This document shows positions 18,792 to 30,680 of a stretch of 64,000 nt of DNA, in pieces. The notes beneath the pieces are model-generated. The model was not told the DNA's origin and did not search any database. It was given only the letters and a program-made list of their open reading frames with translations. Origin of the DNA: Anoplolepis gracilipes (Eukaryota > Arthropoda > Insecta > Hymenoptera > Formicidae); contig NC_132979.1 of NCBI RefSeq assembly GCF_047496725.1, positions 12,890,501 through 12,954,500 on the forward strand, written 5' to 3'. A program made the position numbers and the translations under genes. Within the stretch, counting starts at the first letter, position 1. Each line of letters begins with the position of its first letter.

Positions 18792-21700
18792 ATGGCGGTC
18801 AGGTTCCTCCAAGCTAACCTAAACCACGCCAGTCAGGCACAGAATCTCTTTTATCAGAGCCTGGCTGAGCGTGGCATCGGGCTGGCCATTGTTGCTGAGC
18901 CCTATAAGATCTCAGCAAAGCTTACGTGGCTGGGGAATGCAAGAAGCACGGCGGCAATCGAGGTCGGTGCTGCAACAAATAACACCCCCCCTCTCAAATG
19001 TATTGGAAAGGGGAACGGATATGTTGCAGCAAAGTGGGGGTCCACAACAATAATTAGTTGCTATGTCCCCCCTAGTTGAAGTCCTGCCCAGTTTGACTCA
19101 CTCCTTGAACAGGTGGGGGATGTTGTCAGAAACATACTCCCTGCCGATCCACTCATAATAGCTGGAGACTTTAACGTCAAGTCTCCGGCACTGGGTGAGT
19201 CGAGGCAGGACACCAGGGGAACTACCCTGGTGAGGTGGGTGAATTCGCTCGGCCTTCACGTTATTAACGAAGGCCGAGTGAGCACATGTGTCTGGCCCCA
19301 AGAGGAGTCGATCGTGGATATAACGATCGGCTCCAAGGGGGCAAAGAGGATGGTGCGAGGATGGCGCGTGGTGGGTGACTCGAGAGGGGAAACCTTTTCG
19401 GACCACTAATACATTGAATTTGTCCTGGACGCCGTGCATTACTGGGTACATCACCCACCTCGAGGCGGGGACACAGGTAGGTGGACCCTCACAAAGCTGG
19501 ACCCCAAGAAACTAGAAGAGGCCTTAATGACCATTTTGTGGGGTATCCCGGAGGGAGAGGAAAGGCGGGACATTAACCTGGATGTGGAATGGTTGCGGGG
19601 CGTTATGCGCGAAGTCTGCGACGCAGCCATGCCACGCGCCAGGGTCCTCCGCCCACGTCACGCCGTCTATTGGTGGACGGAGGAAATAGCGCAATTAAGG
19701 CGCTCCTCTGTCCAGGCGCGACGCACCCTCTTTCGTATTCCCAGAAGAAGAAACCCGGAGATCCGAGAGGAGGCCTTGGCTGCCTATAGGGCCGCAAGAT
19801 GCGCCCTTAGCGCCACTATCAGGAAGTCCAGGGCCAGTTGTTGGGATGAGCTACTGTCATCCCTCAACACGGACCCATGGGGGCGTCCATACAGAATAGT
19901 TCTGAATAAGTATAGGAACTGGACACGCCCCCCGTCACGGAATCCCTGGATACTCCCGTCCTCAGGAATGTTGTGGACACCCTCTTCCCGCTAGTGGTTT
20001 AGGAGTCCACACTCAACTGGGGTCCCGGCCTGGGGGGACCTTATGAACTAGAGGAGGACGAGGAGATATCCAGCAACGAACTTCAGCGCGCCGTCAAAAG
20101 AATAGGATCAAGAAAAGCTCCTGGCCCTGACGGCGTGCTTGGAAAGATATGAGTCTGGGCACTGGACTTTCTGGGAGAACATCTGAGGTACATATTTAAT
20201 AAATGCCTCAGACATGGCGCTTTCCCCCAGCAATGGAAGCAGGCTAAATTGGTCCTGCTCCCCAAGGAAGGCAAGGAAGAAGGAACCCCGTCGGCATATA
20301 GACCAATATGCCTGCTGGACGAGGTCAGCAAGATCTTTGAGAGGATCATTGCAAAACGACTTGTTCGACATATATCCCGAGAGGGTGGTCTCCACGAGGA
20401 GCAATATGGCTTCCGCGAGGGACGTTCGACTGTGGATGCGATTAGTCGTGTTACGTCCCTTACGGAAGAAGCCGTGGAAGGGGGCGGGGTGGCACTTGCG
20501 GTATTACTAGATATCGCAAACGCCTTCAACACCCTGCCCTGGGATAGAGTAATGGATGCCTTGTTGCAATACAGGGTCCCTCCCTACCTTGTGGAGATCA
20601 TCAGACAATATTTCCGGGATAGGAGCCTGGAGTTCGTCACACAAGACGGACTCCAATGCCGACGGGAAATTCGATGCGGGGTTCCGCAGGGGTCAGTCTT
20701 AGGACCCCTACTGTGGAATCTCACATACAACCGAGTCCTTTGCCTTCCTCTCCCTCGTGGCTGCCACGCCATCTGCTATGCAGACGACACATTAGTGGTG
20801 GCCGCGGGGAGCAGCTGGGGGATACAGCAGCCAAGGCCGAGACAGCGGTGGCAGTTGTGGTACAAAGCATCACTGGTATGGGTCTTAGAGTGGCGGCTCA
20901 AAAAACCGAGGCTCTTTACTTTCACAGTAAATCCTCTGGGAAACCGCCAAGGACTCATATCCGGGTGGGAGATACTTCTATCTCGGTGGGGAACCGGCTT
21001 AAATATCTCGGTCTCCTACTGGACGGCGAGTGGAAGTTTGGACACCACTTCAATGTCCTTGCCCCAAGGTGAAGCGCTTCTCCACGGCGTTGGGTAGGCT
21101 CCTGCCAAACCTTGGGGGACTGGATGGTTGAGTCCGCCGTATATACATGGGCACCGTAAATGCGGTGGCCCTGTATGAATGCCCAATATGGGCGACGGAT
21201 CTCGTGGCCATGCGTTATGCAAAGGACAAGTTCCGACGCATACAGCGCAGCATGGCCGTGAGGGTGATAAGGGCCTACCGCACGGTGTCCCATGCGGCGG
21301 CCACGGTCCTGGCGGGTTCGCCCCCCTTGGAGTTCCTGACCGCAATGTACGCGGAGCGGTATAATTGGGAAAGGGGGCTCAGGAGGGGTCATGGCCCTCT
21401 ACCAGCCAGGGTCAAGAAGACCATCCGGATCCACGCCCAGCGGTCTATGGTGGAGAGATGGAGTGCCCACCTATCTGACCCGAAGACTGCGGGTTAAAGA
21501 ACCCGCGTTGAGGCCGTCCGGCCCTGTCTACAAGAATGGTTAGACAGGGCCCGAGGTGAGGTATCCTTTAGGATGACACAGGTGCTCACCGGGCATGGGT
21601 GCTTTGGTGAGTACCTGTATCGAATCGGCAAGGAAGGTACCACGGCCTGCCACCATTGTAAGGAGGTGAGAGACACGGCGCGGCACACGCTGGAGAAGTG

Positions 21701-22028
21701 TCCGGCGTGGGACACGCTGCGCCGTGATCTCTGTTCAGTGGTTGGCAACGACCTCTCGTTGCCAACCATGGTTACGAAGATGTTGGGTGATGAGAGATCC
21801 TGGAAGGCGATTGCCTTCTTCTGCGAACAAGTTATGACGCAGAAGGAGGCGGCCGAGCGCATACGCCGACAAGAAGAGGCGGCGGCAGAAGCGGCGATTG
21901 CGGCCGCTGCAGCGGCTGTTGTAGATGACAGCAGCGAGGAGAAACAGGAGAAGGAGAGTGACTCCGATGGGAGCTTGGGTCCCTCCTTGCATCGGCTACC
22001 CCCACTGACAATGAAGCTAAGGCCTTGA
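18792..22028 (+). pseudogene. element D ORF2: endonuclease and reverse transcriptase, multiply disrupted
   Basis: Begins MAVRFLQANLNHASQAQN. The endonuclease shows AEPYKI, a TGA after VPPS (19077-19079), AGDFNVKS near 19164, and FSDH followed by TAA near 19407. The linker resumes in frame (HAVYWWTEEIAQLRRSSV) and shifts near 19930. The reverse transcriptase has a stop after GVLGKI near 20150, then YGFREGRSTVDA, LDIANAFNTLPW, GVPQGSVLGPLLWNL and YADD at 20777-20788, followed by a frameshift near 20810. A TGA occurs near 21130 and a TAA at 21495-21497. The C-terminus (21573-22028) has CHHC-X8-HTLEKC and an Ala-rich, acidic tail. Non-functional. Confidence 0.87.
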
Positions 22029-22157
22029 CGAGCAATTGAGGGGGGACAATCCAGTCGCCCTCTCCTCAAAGGAGAAGATGACATTAGAGGGGGGCATGGT
22101 TGGGGATTGGATGTCTCCACCAAGTGCTCCCCTCCCCCTTATTAGCCCATCCCCCTT
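22029..22157 (+). other. element D 3' UTR remnant
   Basis: 129 bases, C-rich towards the end. Neither the 3' hairpins of A and C nor a poly(A) tail is present before the mitochondrial sequence begins. Confidence 0.6.
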
Positions 22158-22170
22158 ATTAAATTAAATG
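22152..22170. other. junction from element D to mitochondrial rrnS
   Basis: CCCCCTTATTAAATTAAATG here versus CAATTAATTAAATTAAATG in the other units: about a dozen bases (ATTAAATTAAATG) are mitochondrial, with a few bases of possible microhomology at the joint. Confidence 0.7.
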
Positions 22171-22760
22171 TAACTCATTTAAATCTTAACTATTCTACAT
22201 TTTGATTTGAATTATAATTATAATTAAATTTTTAAATTATTAATCTTTTAATATAATTTTTCAACAACAATATATAAAAATTAAATTAAGTAATTCTATT
22301 CGTGGATTATCAAATTAATCAACAAGTTCCTCTAAATCATAAAATACCGCCAAATTTTTTATTTTTAATGATTAACATTTAATATTTAATTATATTTTAT
22401 TTTCATTTAAATAATAGGGTATCTAATCCTAATTTATTATATAAATTTTTTTAATTTTATTATTAATTTAAATAAAATTATTTAACTTTTAATATCTATT
22501 CATATTTCACCATAAAAAAATAAATTAGTTAAATATATTTATTTATTTATATATTTTATATTTATATATAATTATTTAAATTTATTTTTATTTAAAGTAT
22601 AAACCGCAATTGCTGGCACTTTATTTATTAATAATAAATTATAATTTTCTATTATAAATTTTTATTTAATTAATTATTATAAATACTAATTTATATATTA
22701 TTAAATTATTTAAATTTTATATAATTTTTTAAAATTTTATTTATACTTTAAATTATAAAA
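22158..22760 (-). rRNA. rrnS: rrnS (12S rRNA), unit 1, 3' end missing
   Basis: Minus-strand 12S with the conserved AGTGCCAGCAATTGCGGTTT block near 22601-22620 and GGATTAGATACCC near 22416-22430. The 3' approximately 180 bases, including GTCGTAACAAAG, are cut off by the junction with element D. The 5' boundary is estimated. Confidence 0.88.
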
Positions 22761-23691
22761 TAAATTTAAAAAAAAATTAATTTTGTAATTATATTTATTA
22801 ATTATTAAAAACAAATTATGAAAATAATTTAAATTTAAATTTAATATGAATATAAAATTTAATTTATAATATACATAAAAAAAAAAATTAAATAATATTC
22901 CCCCCCCCTTTTTTATATTATTATCATTATTATTAATTATTAATAATTATTTAAATATATTAAAATATTTTATTAATAAATAATTTTTTTTTTCTATATT
23001 TTAGGTTTTTAATATTTTAAATTAAAAATAATGATTAATAAGTTTTAATTAATTAATATTAAATAATTAATGTTAATTAAATATTTTAAATATATATAAT
23101 TAATTATATATTTATAAAAATAATTAAAATATTTTTATTAACATTAAATAATAATTATTAAATAATATTAATGTATATATAAATAAAAACTTAAATTTTT
23201 AATTTTTTTTTACTTTCTATAAAATACTCTCCTTAAATTTATATAAATAAGATTTTTAATTATTATTAATTATTTTATTTATAGATAAGTTTTTTAATTT
23301 TAATTTTAATAATATATTTTTTTTTTATAAATACATATAATTAAAATAGTCAATTATTAAATTTAAATAAAATTACTTTCTCCCTCTGAATTTTATTTTA
23401 ACTAATTATACTTTTTTAATTCTATAATAACTAATTATTTTTAAAAAATCAATTTTTATAATAATTTTATTTATAATATTTTATTATTTAATTTATTAAT
23501 TAATCTTTATAACTACTTTAATTTTAATAAATTCTTTTATTATTTTTACTAATACAAATTTAATTTAAATTATTTATTTAAATTTACTTATAACCTTTTT
23601 TTAAATTAAATTTACTTATCATATTTAATTTTAACTAATGATTAATAGTCAATTTTCAAAAATATTATACTAATTTATATTTATTTAATTA
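22761..23691. other. mitochondrial control region (A+T-rich), unit 1
   Basis: About 930 bases over 90% AT with no gene. A run of nine C (22900-22908) followed by T6, several T8-T9 runs, and self-complementary ATTAATTATTAATAATT sequence. In insects this region holds the replication and transcription origins. Confidence 0.8.
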
Positions 23692-23758
23692 AAGTAAGTA
23701 AGCTAATTCTCTAAGCTTTTAGGTTCATACCCTAAATATAGAAATTTTATCTTTCTCT
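23692..23758 (+). tRNA. trnM: mitochondrial tRNA-Met (CAT), unit 1
   Basis: D-stem AGCT/AGCT, anticodon arm TTAGGTTCATACCCTAA with anticodon CAT, short T-arm. Acceptor AAGTAAG/CTTTCTC pairs at 5 of 7 positions. Confidence 0.8.
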
Positions 23759-23817
23759 TATTTAATTAATTATTTTTTGCTATTTAAATTTTATTAATAA
23801 CTAAAAATTTATTTATT

Positions 23818-23886
23818 AATGATATGCCTGATAAAAGGATTATTTTGATAGAATAAATCATACATAATTTATATATGTTTTCATTT
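23818..23886 (+). tRNA. trnI: mitochondrial tRNA-Ile (GAT), unit 1
   Basis: AATGATATGCCTGATAAAAG 5' half is typical insect trnI; anticodon stem TTAT/ATAA with GAT in the loop, T-stem CATA/TATG. 59 bases after trnM. Confidence 0.87.
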
Positions 23887-23899
23887 AAATTAATTTTTT

Positions 23900-23970
23900 T
23901 ATATTTAATAGATTTAAACTATCTCAAAAAATTTCAAAAATTTTTATGCTTCATAATACATTAAAATATA
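23900..23970 (-). tRNA. trnQ: mitochondrial tRNA-Gln (TTG), unit 1
   Basis: Minus-strand cloverleaf: acceptor TATATTT/AAATATA perfect, T-stem ATAG/CTAT, loop with TTG. M-I-Q order. Confidence 0.82.
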
Positions 23971-24014
23971 ATATTAATATTCAATATTTATTCAAAGTTT
24001 AATACAACTAAAAA

Positions 24015-24769
24015 ATTAATTTTATTTATATGCATCATAATTTATTCATAAAATTTTTTTTAATGTCTTATTTAATTTATTTTTCTTTTATTTCTTTATT
24101 TTTATACGATTTATTAATAATTTGTATTATTATGGAAATTAATAATTTTTTATTCATTTGTTTTTTATCAATTAAATTAAAAAATAAAAAAATTATTTTT
24201 TTATATTATCTCATTCAAGCTTTAGCTTCCTTAATAATAATGTTAACTTTAATTATTAATAATTTTATATATATACAAATAAATTTTATTATAATCAATT
24301 TTTTTATCTCTATTATAATTAAATTAGGGATCCCCCCATTTCATTCATGAATTTCTTTCTGTAGCTATTTTTTTAGATTGATATTCATTATTTATTTTTT
24401 TAACAATTCACAAAATTATTCCTTTATACATAATTTCACTTATTAACCCTCCAATTTTTTTACTATATTTTATAATTTTAACATCTGCATTTATCTCCGC
24501 CCTTAAAATAATTAATTCAATAAATTTTAAAATTTTATTAAGATTTTCTTCAATTAACCAAATGTTTTCTTCGATTAACCGGATAAATATTAATTTTAAT
24601 TTATTTTAAAACCCTAATCTGATTTTCATATTTAATATTCTATACACTTATCCCATTAATTATTATTATAATTTTTATATATTTTAAAATTTCATTTAGA
24701 TTTTCTTTAAGTAATAACTTTCCTTCAATTAATTTTAATTTAATTTGTTTGTTATTATTTTTAATTTAA
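24015..24769 (+). pseudogene. nad2: nad2, NADH dehydrogenase subunit 2, unit 1, truncated and frameshifted
   Basis: Complex I membrane subunit. ATT start after an in-frame TAA; N-terminal helices, QALASL and KLGIPPFHSW (usual insect KLGxxPFHFW), then SSINQMFSSINRM. Two breaks: an extra base at CATGAATTTCTTTC (unique to this unit), and a shift before TLIWFSYLMFYTLIPL at about 24606-24620 that every unit shares. The frame ends at LLLFLI-TAA where rrnL sequence begins; the usual C-terminal 80 or so residues (GLPPFLGF domain) are absent, about 250 codons versus about 330. Confidence 0.85.
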
Positions 24770-25410
24770 ATTAATAAAAATATTTTTTTAATTTATTAAA
24801 TTTATTTTAATTTTAAAATTATAATTAAACTATGCTAAAATAAATAAATTATTAAATTTTTTCAAAAAATTTTAAATTTTAAAACCATTTTTATAAAATT
24901 TTTATAAATAATATTAATAAATTTTTTAAATTTTAAAATTAATTTATAGATTATCCCATAAATTTTTAATATAAATCAATATATTTATTGTAAATAAAAA
25001 TTATTTTAAACTTTAATAAAAATTTACATATTTAAATTTATATCTAAATTAAATTTATATAAAAAAAAAATTAGATATCAAAAAAATTGATTAAAGTATC
25101 TTCTCTAAATAAATATTAAAAATAATTTTTTTATATTAAATTTTATTTATTTATTTAACTCTTTTTCTTTCGAGAAATTTATTTATCAATAATTTTTTTT
25201 AATAAACCCAGATACAAAAGGTACATTTAACTAAAATTACTTTTAAAAATTTTTTTATTTTCATTTACATTACATTATCATTAAAATTAAAATAATTATT
25301 TTAAAATTTTTTACTAAAACTTTTTTTTTTTTTAATATAATTTTATTTAATAATTTATAATATTTTTTCTTATATTTATTTATTATTAATAATTTATTTA
25401 TTAATTATAA
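24770..25410 (-). rRNA. rrnL: rrnL (16S rRNA) 5' part, unit 2
   Basis: Minus strand carries 16S landmarks GTACCTTTTGTATC.GGGTTT (near 25208-25230) and TTTCTCGAAAGAAAAAGAG (near 25160-25180). Only the 5' half of the gene is present; it is joined directly to the truncated nad2. Has CCCAGATAC, as unit 4 does. Confidence 0.78.
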
Positions 25411-25479
25411 TAAAATTTTAATAATTTTTAATTAATCTTTTCAATGTAAATGAAAAATTTTTATTTAAACTAAAATTTT
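25411..25479 (-). tRNA. trnV: mitochondrial tRNA-Val (TAC), unit 2
   Basis: Acceptor AAAATTT/AAATTTT, anticodon arm TTTCATTTACATTGAAA with TAC. Lies between rrnL and rrnS as in normal insect mitochondria. Confidence 0.82.
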
Positions 25480-26259
25480 TTTTTATTCTAAATACATTTT
25501 CCAATATATTTACTTTGTTACGACTTTTTCCATAAATTTTTATTAATGAAAATGACGGGCAATTTGTACATATTTTAATTAAAATTCAATTTAAATATTT
25601 TTTTAACTTTACAATTAAATTCAATATTTATAAAACTTTAAAAATTTATTTCAATTAATTAAATTAAATGTAACTCATTTAAATCTTAACTATTCTACAT
25701 TTTGATTTGAATTTAATTATAATTAAATTTTTAAATTATTAATCTTTTAATATAATTTTTCAACAACAATATATAAAAATTAAATTAAGTAATTCTATTC
25801 GTGGAATATCAAATTAATCAACAAGTTCCTCTAAATCATAAAATACCGCCAAATTTTTTATTTTTAATGATTAACATTTAATATTTAATTATATTTTATT
25901 TTCATTTAAATAATAGGGTATCTAATCCTAATTTATTATATAAATTTTTTTAATTTTATTATTAATTTAAATAAAATTATTTAACTTTTAATATCTATTC
26001 ATATTTCACCATAAAAAAATAAATTAGTTAAATATATTTATTTATTTATATATTTTATATTTATATATAATTATTTAAATTTATTTTTATTTAAAGTATA
26101 AACCGCAATTGCTGGCACTTTATTTATTAATAATAAATTATAATTTTCTATTATAAATTTTTATTTAATTAATTATTATAAATACTAATTTATATATTAT
26201 TAAATTATTTAAATTTTATATAATTTTTTAAAATTTTATTTATACTTTAAATTATAAAA
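25480..26259 (-). rRNA. rrnS: rrnS (12S rRNA), unit 2
   Basis: Complete on the minus strand: 3' AAAAAGTCGTAACAAAG and ATGTACAAATTGCCCGTC, GGATTAGATACCC, and the AGTGCCAGCAATTGCGGTTT block. Has GTGGAATATC where most units have GTGGATTATC. About 780 nt, normal for insects. Confidence 0.9.
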
Positions 26260-27189
26260 TAAATTTAAAAAAAAATTAATTTTGTAATTATATTTATTAA
26301 TTATTAAAAACAAATTATAAAAATAATTTAAATTTAAATTTAATATGAATATAAAATTTAATTTATAATATACATAAAAATAAAAATTAAATAATATTCC
26401 CCCCTCCCTTTTTTATATTATTATCATTATTATTAATTATTAATAATTATTTAAATATATTAAAATATTTTATTAATAAATAATTTTTTTTTTCTATATT
26501 TTAGGTTTTTAATATTTTAAATTAAAAATAATGATTAATAAGTTTTAATTAATTAATATTAAATAATTAATGTTAATTAAATATTTTAAATATATATAAT
26601 TAATTATATATTTATAAAAATAATTAAAATATTTTATTAACATTAAATAATAATTATTAAATAATATTAATGTATATATAAATAAAAACTTAAATTTTTA
26701 ATTTTTTTTACTTTCTATAAAATACTCTCCTTAAATTTATGTAAATAAGATTTTTAATTATTATTAATTATTTTATTTATAGATAAGTTTTTTAATTTTA
26801 ATTTTAATAATATATTTTTTTTTTATAAATACATATAATTAAAATAGTTAATTATTAAATTTAAATAAAATTACTCTCTCCCTCTGAATTTTATTTTAAC
26901 TAATTATACTTTTTTAATTCTATAATAACTAATTATTTTTAAAAAATCAATTTTTATAATAATTTTATTTATAATATTTTATTATTTAATTTATTAATTA
27001 ATCTTTATAACTACTTTAATTTTAATAAATTCTTTTATTATTTTTACTAATACAAATTTAATTTAAATTATTTATTTAAATTTACTTATAACCTTTTTTT
27101 AAATTAAATTTACTTATCATATTTAATTTTAACTAATGATTAATAGTCAATTTTCAAAAATATTATACTAATTTATATTTATTTAATTA
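26260..27189. other. control region, unit 2
   Basis: As unit 1; the C run is interrupted by a T (CCCCCCTCCC), as in unit 4. Confidence 0.8.
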
Positions 27190-27458
27190 AAGTAAGTAAG
27201 CTAATTCTCTAAGCTTTTAGGTTCATAATATAGAAATTTTATCTTTCTCTTATTTAATTAATTATTTTTGCTATTTAAATTTTATTAATAACTAAAAATT
27301 TATTTAATGATATGCCTGATAAAAGGATTATTTTGATAGAATAAATCATACATAATTTATATATGTTTTCATTTAAATTAATTTTTTTATATTTAATAGA
27401 TTTAAACTATCTCAAAAAATTTCAAAAATTTTTATGCTTTATAATACATTAAAATATA
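27190..27458. tRNA. trnM (defective)-trnI-trnQ(-) cluster, unit 2
   Basis: trnM 27190-27250 lacks six bases of the 3' anticodon stem (GGTTCATAATATAG), so it cannot fold normally. trnI 27306-27374 and trnQ 27388-27458 (minus) look intact. Confidence 0.8.
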
Positions 27459-27502
27459 ATATTAATATTCAATATTTATTCAAAGTTTAATACAACTAAA
27501 AA

Positions 27503-28256
27503 ATTAATTTTATTTATATGCATCATAATTTATTCATAAAATTTTTTTTAATGTCTTATTTAATTTATTTTTCTTTTATTTCTTTATTTTTATACGATTT
27601 ATTAATAATTTGTATTATTATGGAAATTAATAATTTTTTATTCATTTGTTTTTTATCAATTAAATTAAAAAATAAAAAAATTATTTTTTTATATTATCTC
27701 ATTCAAGCTTTAGCTTCCTTAATAATAATGTTAACTTTAATTATTAATAATTTTATATATATACAAATAAATTTTATTATAATCAATTTTTTTATCTCTA
27801 TTATAATTAAATTAGGGATCCCCCCATTTCATTCATGAATCCCTTCTGTAGCTATTTTTTTAGATTGATATTCATTATTTATTTTTTTAACAATTCAAAA
27901 AATTATTCCTTTATACATAATTTCACTTATTAACCCTCCAATTTTTTTACTATATTTTATAATTTTAACATCTGCATTTATCTCCGCCTTTAAAATAATT
28001 AATTCAATAAATTTTAAAATTTTATTAAGATTTTCTTCAATTAACCAAATGTTTTCTTCGATTAACCGGATAAATATTAATTTTAATTTATTTTAAAACC
28101 CTAATCTGATTTTCATATTTAATATTCTATACACTTATCCCATTAATTATTATTATAATTTTTATATATTTTAAAATTTCATTTAGATTTTCTTTAAGTA
28201 ATAACTTTCCTTCAATTAATTTTAATTTAATTTGTTTGTTATTATTTTTAATTTAA
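27503..28256 (+). pseudogene. nad2: nad2, unit 2
   Basis: Same truncated frame as unit 1 without the extra base after CATGAATC; open for the first 195 or so codons in the mitochondrial code, then the shared frameshift. Confidence 0.84.
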
Positions 28257-28967
28257 ATTAATAAAAATATTTTTTTAATTTATTAAATTTATTTTAATTT
28301 TAAAATTATAATTAAACTATGCTAAAATAAATAAATTATTAAATTTTTTCAAAAAATTTTAAATTTTAAAACCATTTTTATAAAATTTTTATAAATAATA
28401 TTAATAAATTTTTTAAATTTTAAAATTAATTTATAGATTATCCCATAAATTTTTAATATAAATCAATATATTTATTGTAAATAAAAATTATTTTAAACTT
28501 TAATAAAAATTTACATATTTAAATTTATATCTAAATTAAATTTATATAAAAAAAAAAATTAGATATCAAAAAAATTGATTAAAGTATCTTCTCTAAATAA
28601 ATATTAAAAATAATTTTTTTATATTAAATTTTATTTATTTATTTAACTCTTTCTCTTTCGAGAAATTTATTTATCAATAATTTTTTTTAATAAACCCTGA
28701 TACAAAAGGTACATTTAACTAAAATTACTTTTAAAAATTTTTTAATTTCATTTACATTACATTATCATTAAAATTAAAATAATTATTTTAAAATTTTTTA
28801 CTAAAACCTTTTTTTTTTTTTAATATAATTTTATTTAATAATTTATAATATTTTTTCTTATATTTATTTATTATTAATAATTTATTTATTAATTATAATA
28901 AAATTTTAATAATTTTTAATTAATCTTTTCAATGTAAATGAAAAATTTTTATTTAAACTAAAATTTT
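28257..28967 (-). rRNA. rrnL: rrnL 5' part and trnV, unit 3
   Basis: rrnL to 28898, trnV 28899-28967. CCCTGATAC form; TTCTCTTTCGAG variant near 28650. Confidence 0.78.
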
Positions 28968-29748
28968 TTTTTATTCTAAATACATTTTCCAATATATTTA
29001 CTTTGTTACGACTTTTTCCATAAATTTTTATTAATGAAAATGACGGGCAATTTGTACATATTTTAATTAAAATTCAATTTAAATATTTTTTTAACTTTAC
29101 AATTAAATTCAATATTTATAAAACTTTAAAAATTTATTTCAATTAATTAAATTAAATGTAACTCATTTAAATCTTAACTATTCTACATTTTGATTTGAAT
29201 TATAATTATAATTAAATTTTTAAATTATTAATCTTTTAATATAATTTTTCAACAACAATATATAAAAATTAAATTAAGTAATTCTATTCGTGGATTATCA
29301 AATTAATCAACAAGTTCCTCTAAATCATAAAATACCGCCAAATTTTTTATTTTTAATGATTAACATTTAATATTTAATTATATTTTATTTTCATTTAAAT
29401 AATAGGGTATCTAATCCTAATTTATTATATAAATTTTTTTAATTTTATTATTAATTTAAATAAAATTATTTAACTTTTAATATCTATTCATATTTCACCA
29501 TAAAAAAATAAATTAGTTAAATATATTTATTTATTTATATATTTTATATTTATATATAATTATTTAAATTTATTTTTATTTAAAGTATAAACCGCAATTG
29601 CTGGCACTTTATTTATTAATAATAAATTATAATTTTCTATTATAAATTTTTATTTAATTAATTATTATAAATACTAATTTATATATTATTAAATTATTTA
29701 AATTTTATATAATTTTTTAAAATTTTATTTATACTTTAAATTATAAAA
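28968..29748 (-). rRNA. rrnS: rrnS, unit 3
   Basis: Full length with all conserved blocks, GTGGATTATC form. Confidence 0.9.
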
Positions 29749-30680
29749 TAAATTTAAAAAAAAAATTAATTTTGTAATTATATTTATTAATTATTAAAAA
29801 CAAATTATAAAAATAATTTAAATTTAAATTTAATATGAATATAAAATTTAATTTATAATATACATAAAAAAAAAAAATTAAATAATCTTCCCCCCCCCTT
29901 TTTTTATATTATTATCATTATTATTGATTATCAATAATTATTTAAATATATTAAAATATTTTATTAATAAATAATTTTTTTTTTCTATATTTTAGGTTTT
30001 TAATATTTTAAATTAAAAATAATGATTAATAAGTTTTAATTAATTAATATTAAATAATTAATGTTAATTAAATATTTTAAATATATATAATTAATTATAT
30101 ATTTATAAAAATAATTAAAATATTTTATTAACATTAAATAATAATTATTAAATAATATTAATGTATATATAAATAAAAACTTAAATTTTTACCTTTTTTT
30201 ACTTTCTATAAAATACTCTCCTTAAATTTATATAAATAAGATTTTTAATTATTATTAATTATTTTATTTATAGATAAGTTTTTTAATTTTAATTTTAATA
30301 ATATATTTTATTTTTATAAATACATATAATTAAAATAGTCAATTATTAAATTTAAATAAAATTACTCTCTCCCTCTGAATTTTATTTTAACTAATTATAC
30401 TTTTTTAATTCTATAATAACTAATTATTTTTAAAAAATCAATTTTTATAATAATTTTATTTATAATATTTTATTATTTAATTTATTAATTAATCTTTATA
30501 ACTACTTTAATTTTAATAAATTCTTTTATTATTTTTACTAATACAAATTTAATTTAAATTATTTATTTAAATTTACTTATAACCTTTTTTTAAATTAAAT
30601 TTACTTATCATATTTAATTTTAACTAATGATTAATAGTCAATTTTCAAAAATATTATACTAATTTATATTTATTTAATTA
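29749..30680. other. control region, unit 3
   Basis: Has TTGATTATCAATAATT in place of TTAATTATTAATAATT, and ATATTTTATTTTTAT where units 1 and 2 have uninterrupted T. Confidence 0.8.

Larger units (their letters stand above)
15723..22157 (+). mobile_element. element D: decayed R1-clade non-LTR retrotransposon, 3' truncated
   Basis: Plus-sense copy: repeated 5' UTR, Gag-like ORF1, ORF2 with endonuclease, reverse transcriptase and C-terminal CCHC, then a short 3' UTR cut without poly(A) at the mitochondrial array. Its proteins align with those of element A throughout but differ at many positions, so it is a separate subfamily. It is opposite in orientation to A, B and C and has no TTAGG sequence at either end. 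Confidence 0.85.

Noticed and set aside
24030..24350. Identical 106-residue hydrophobic ORFs repeated twelve times as a possible nuclear gene family
   Set aside because: They are the standard-code part of mitochondrial nad2, which ends at TGA because TGA is Trp in mitochondria (PFHS then TGA).
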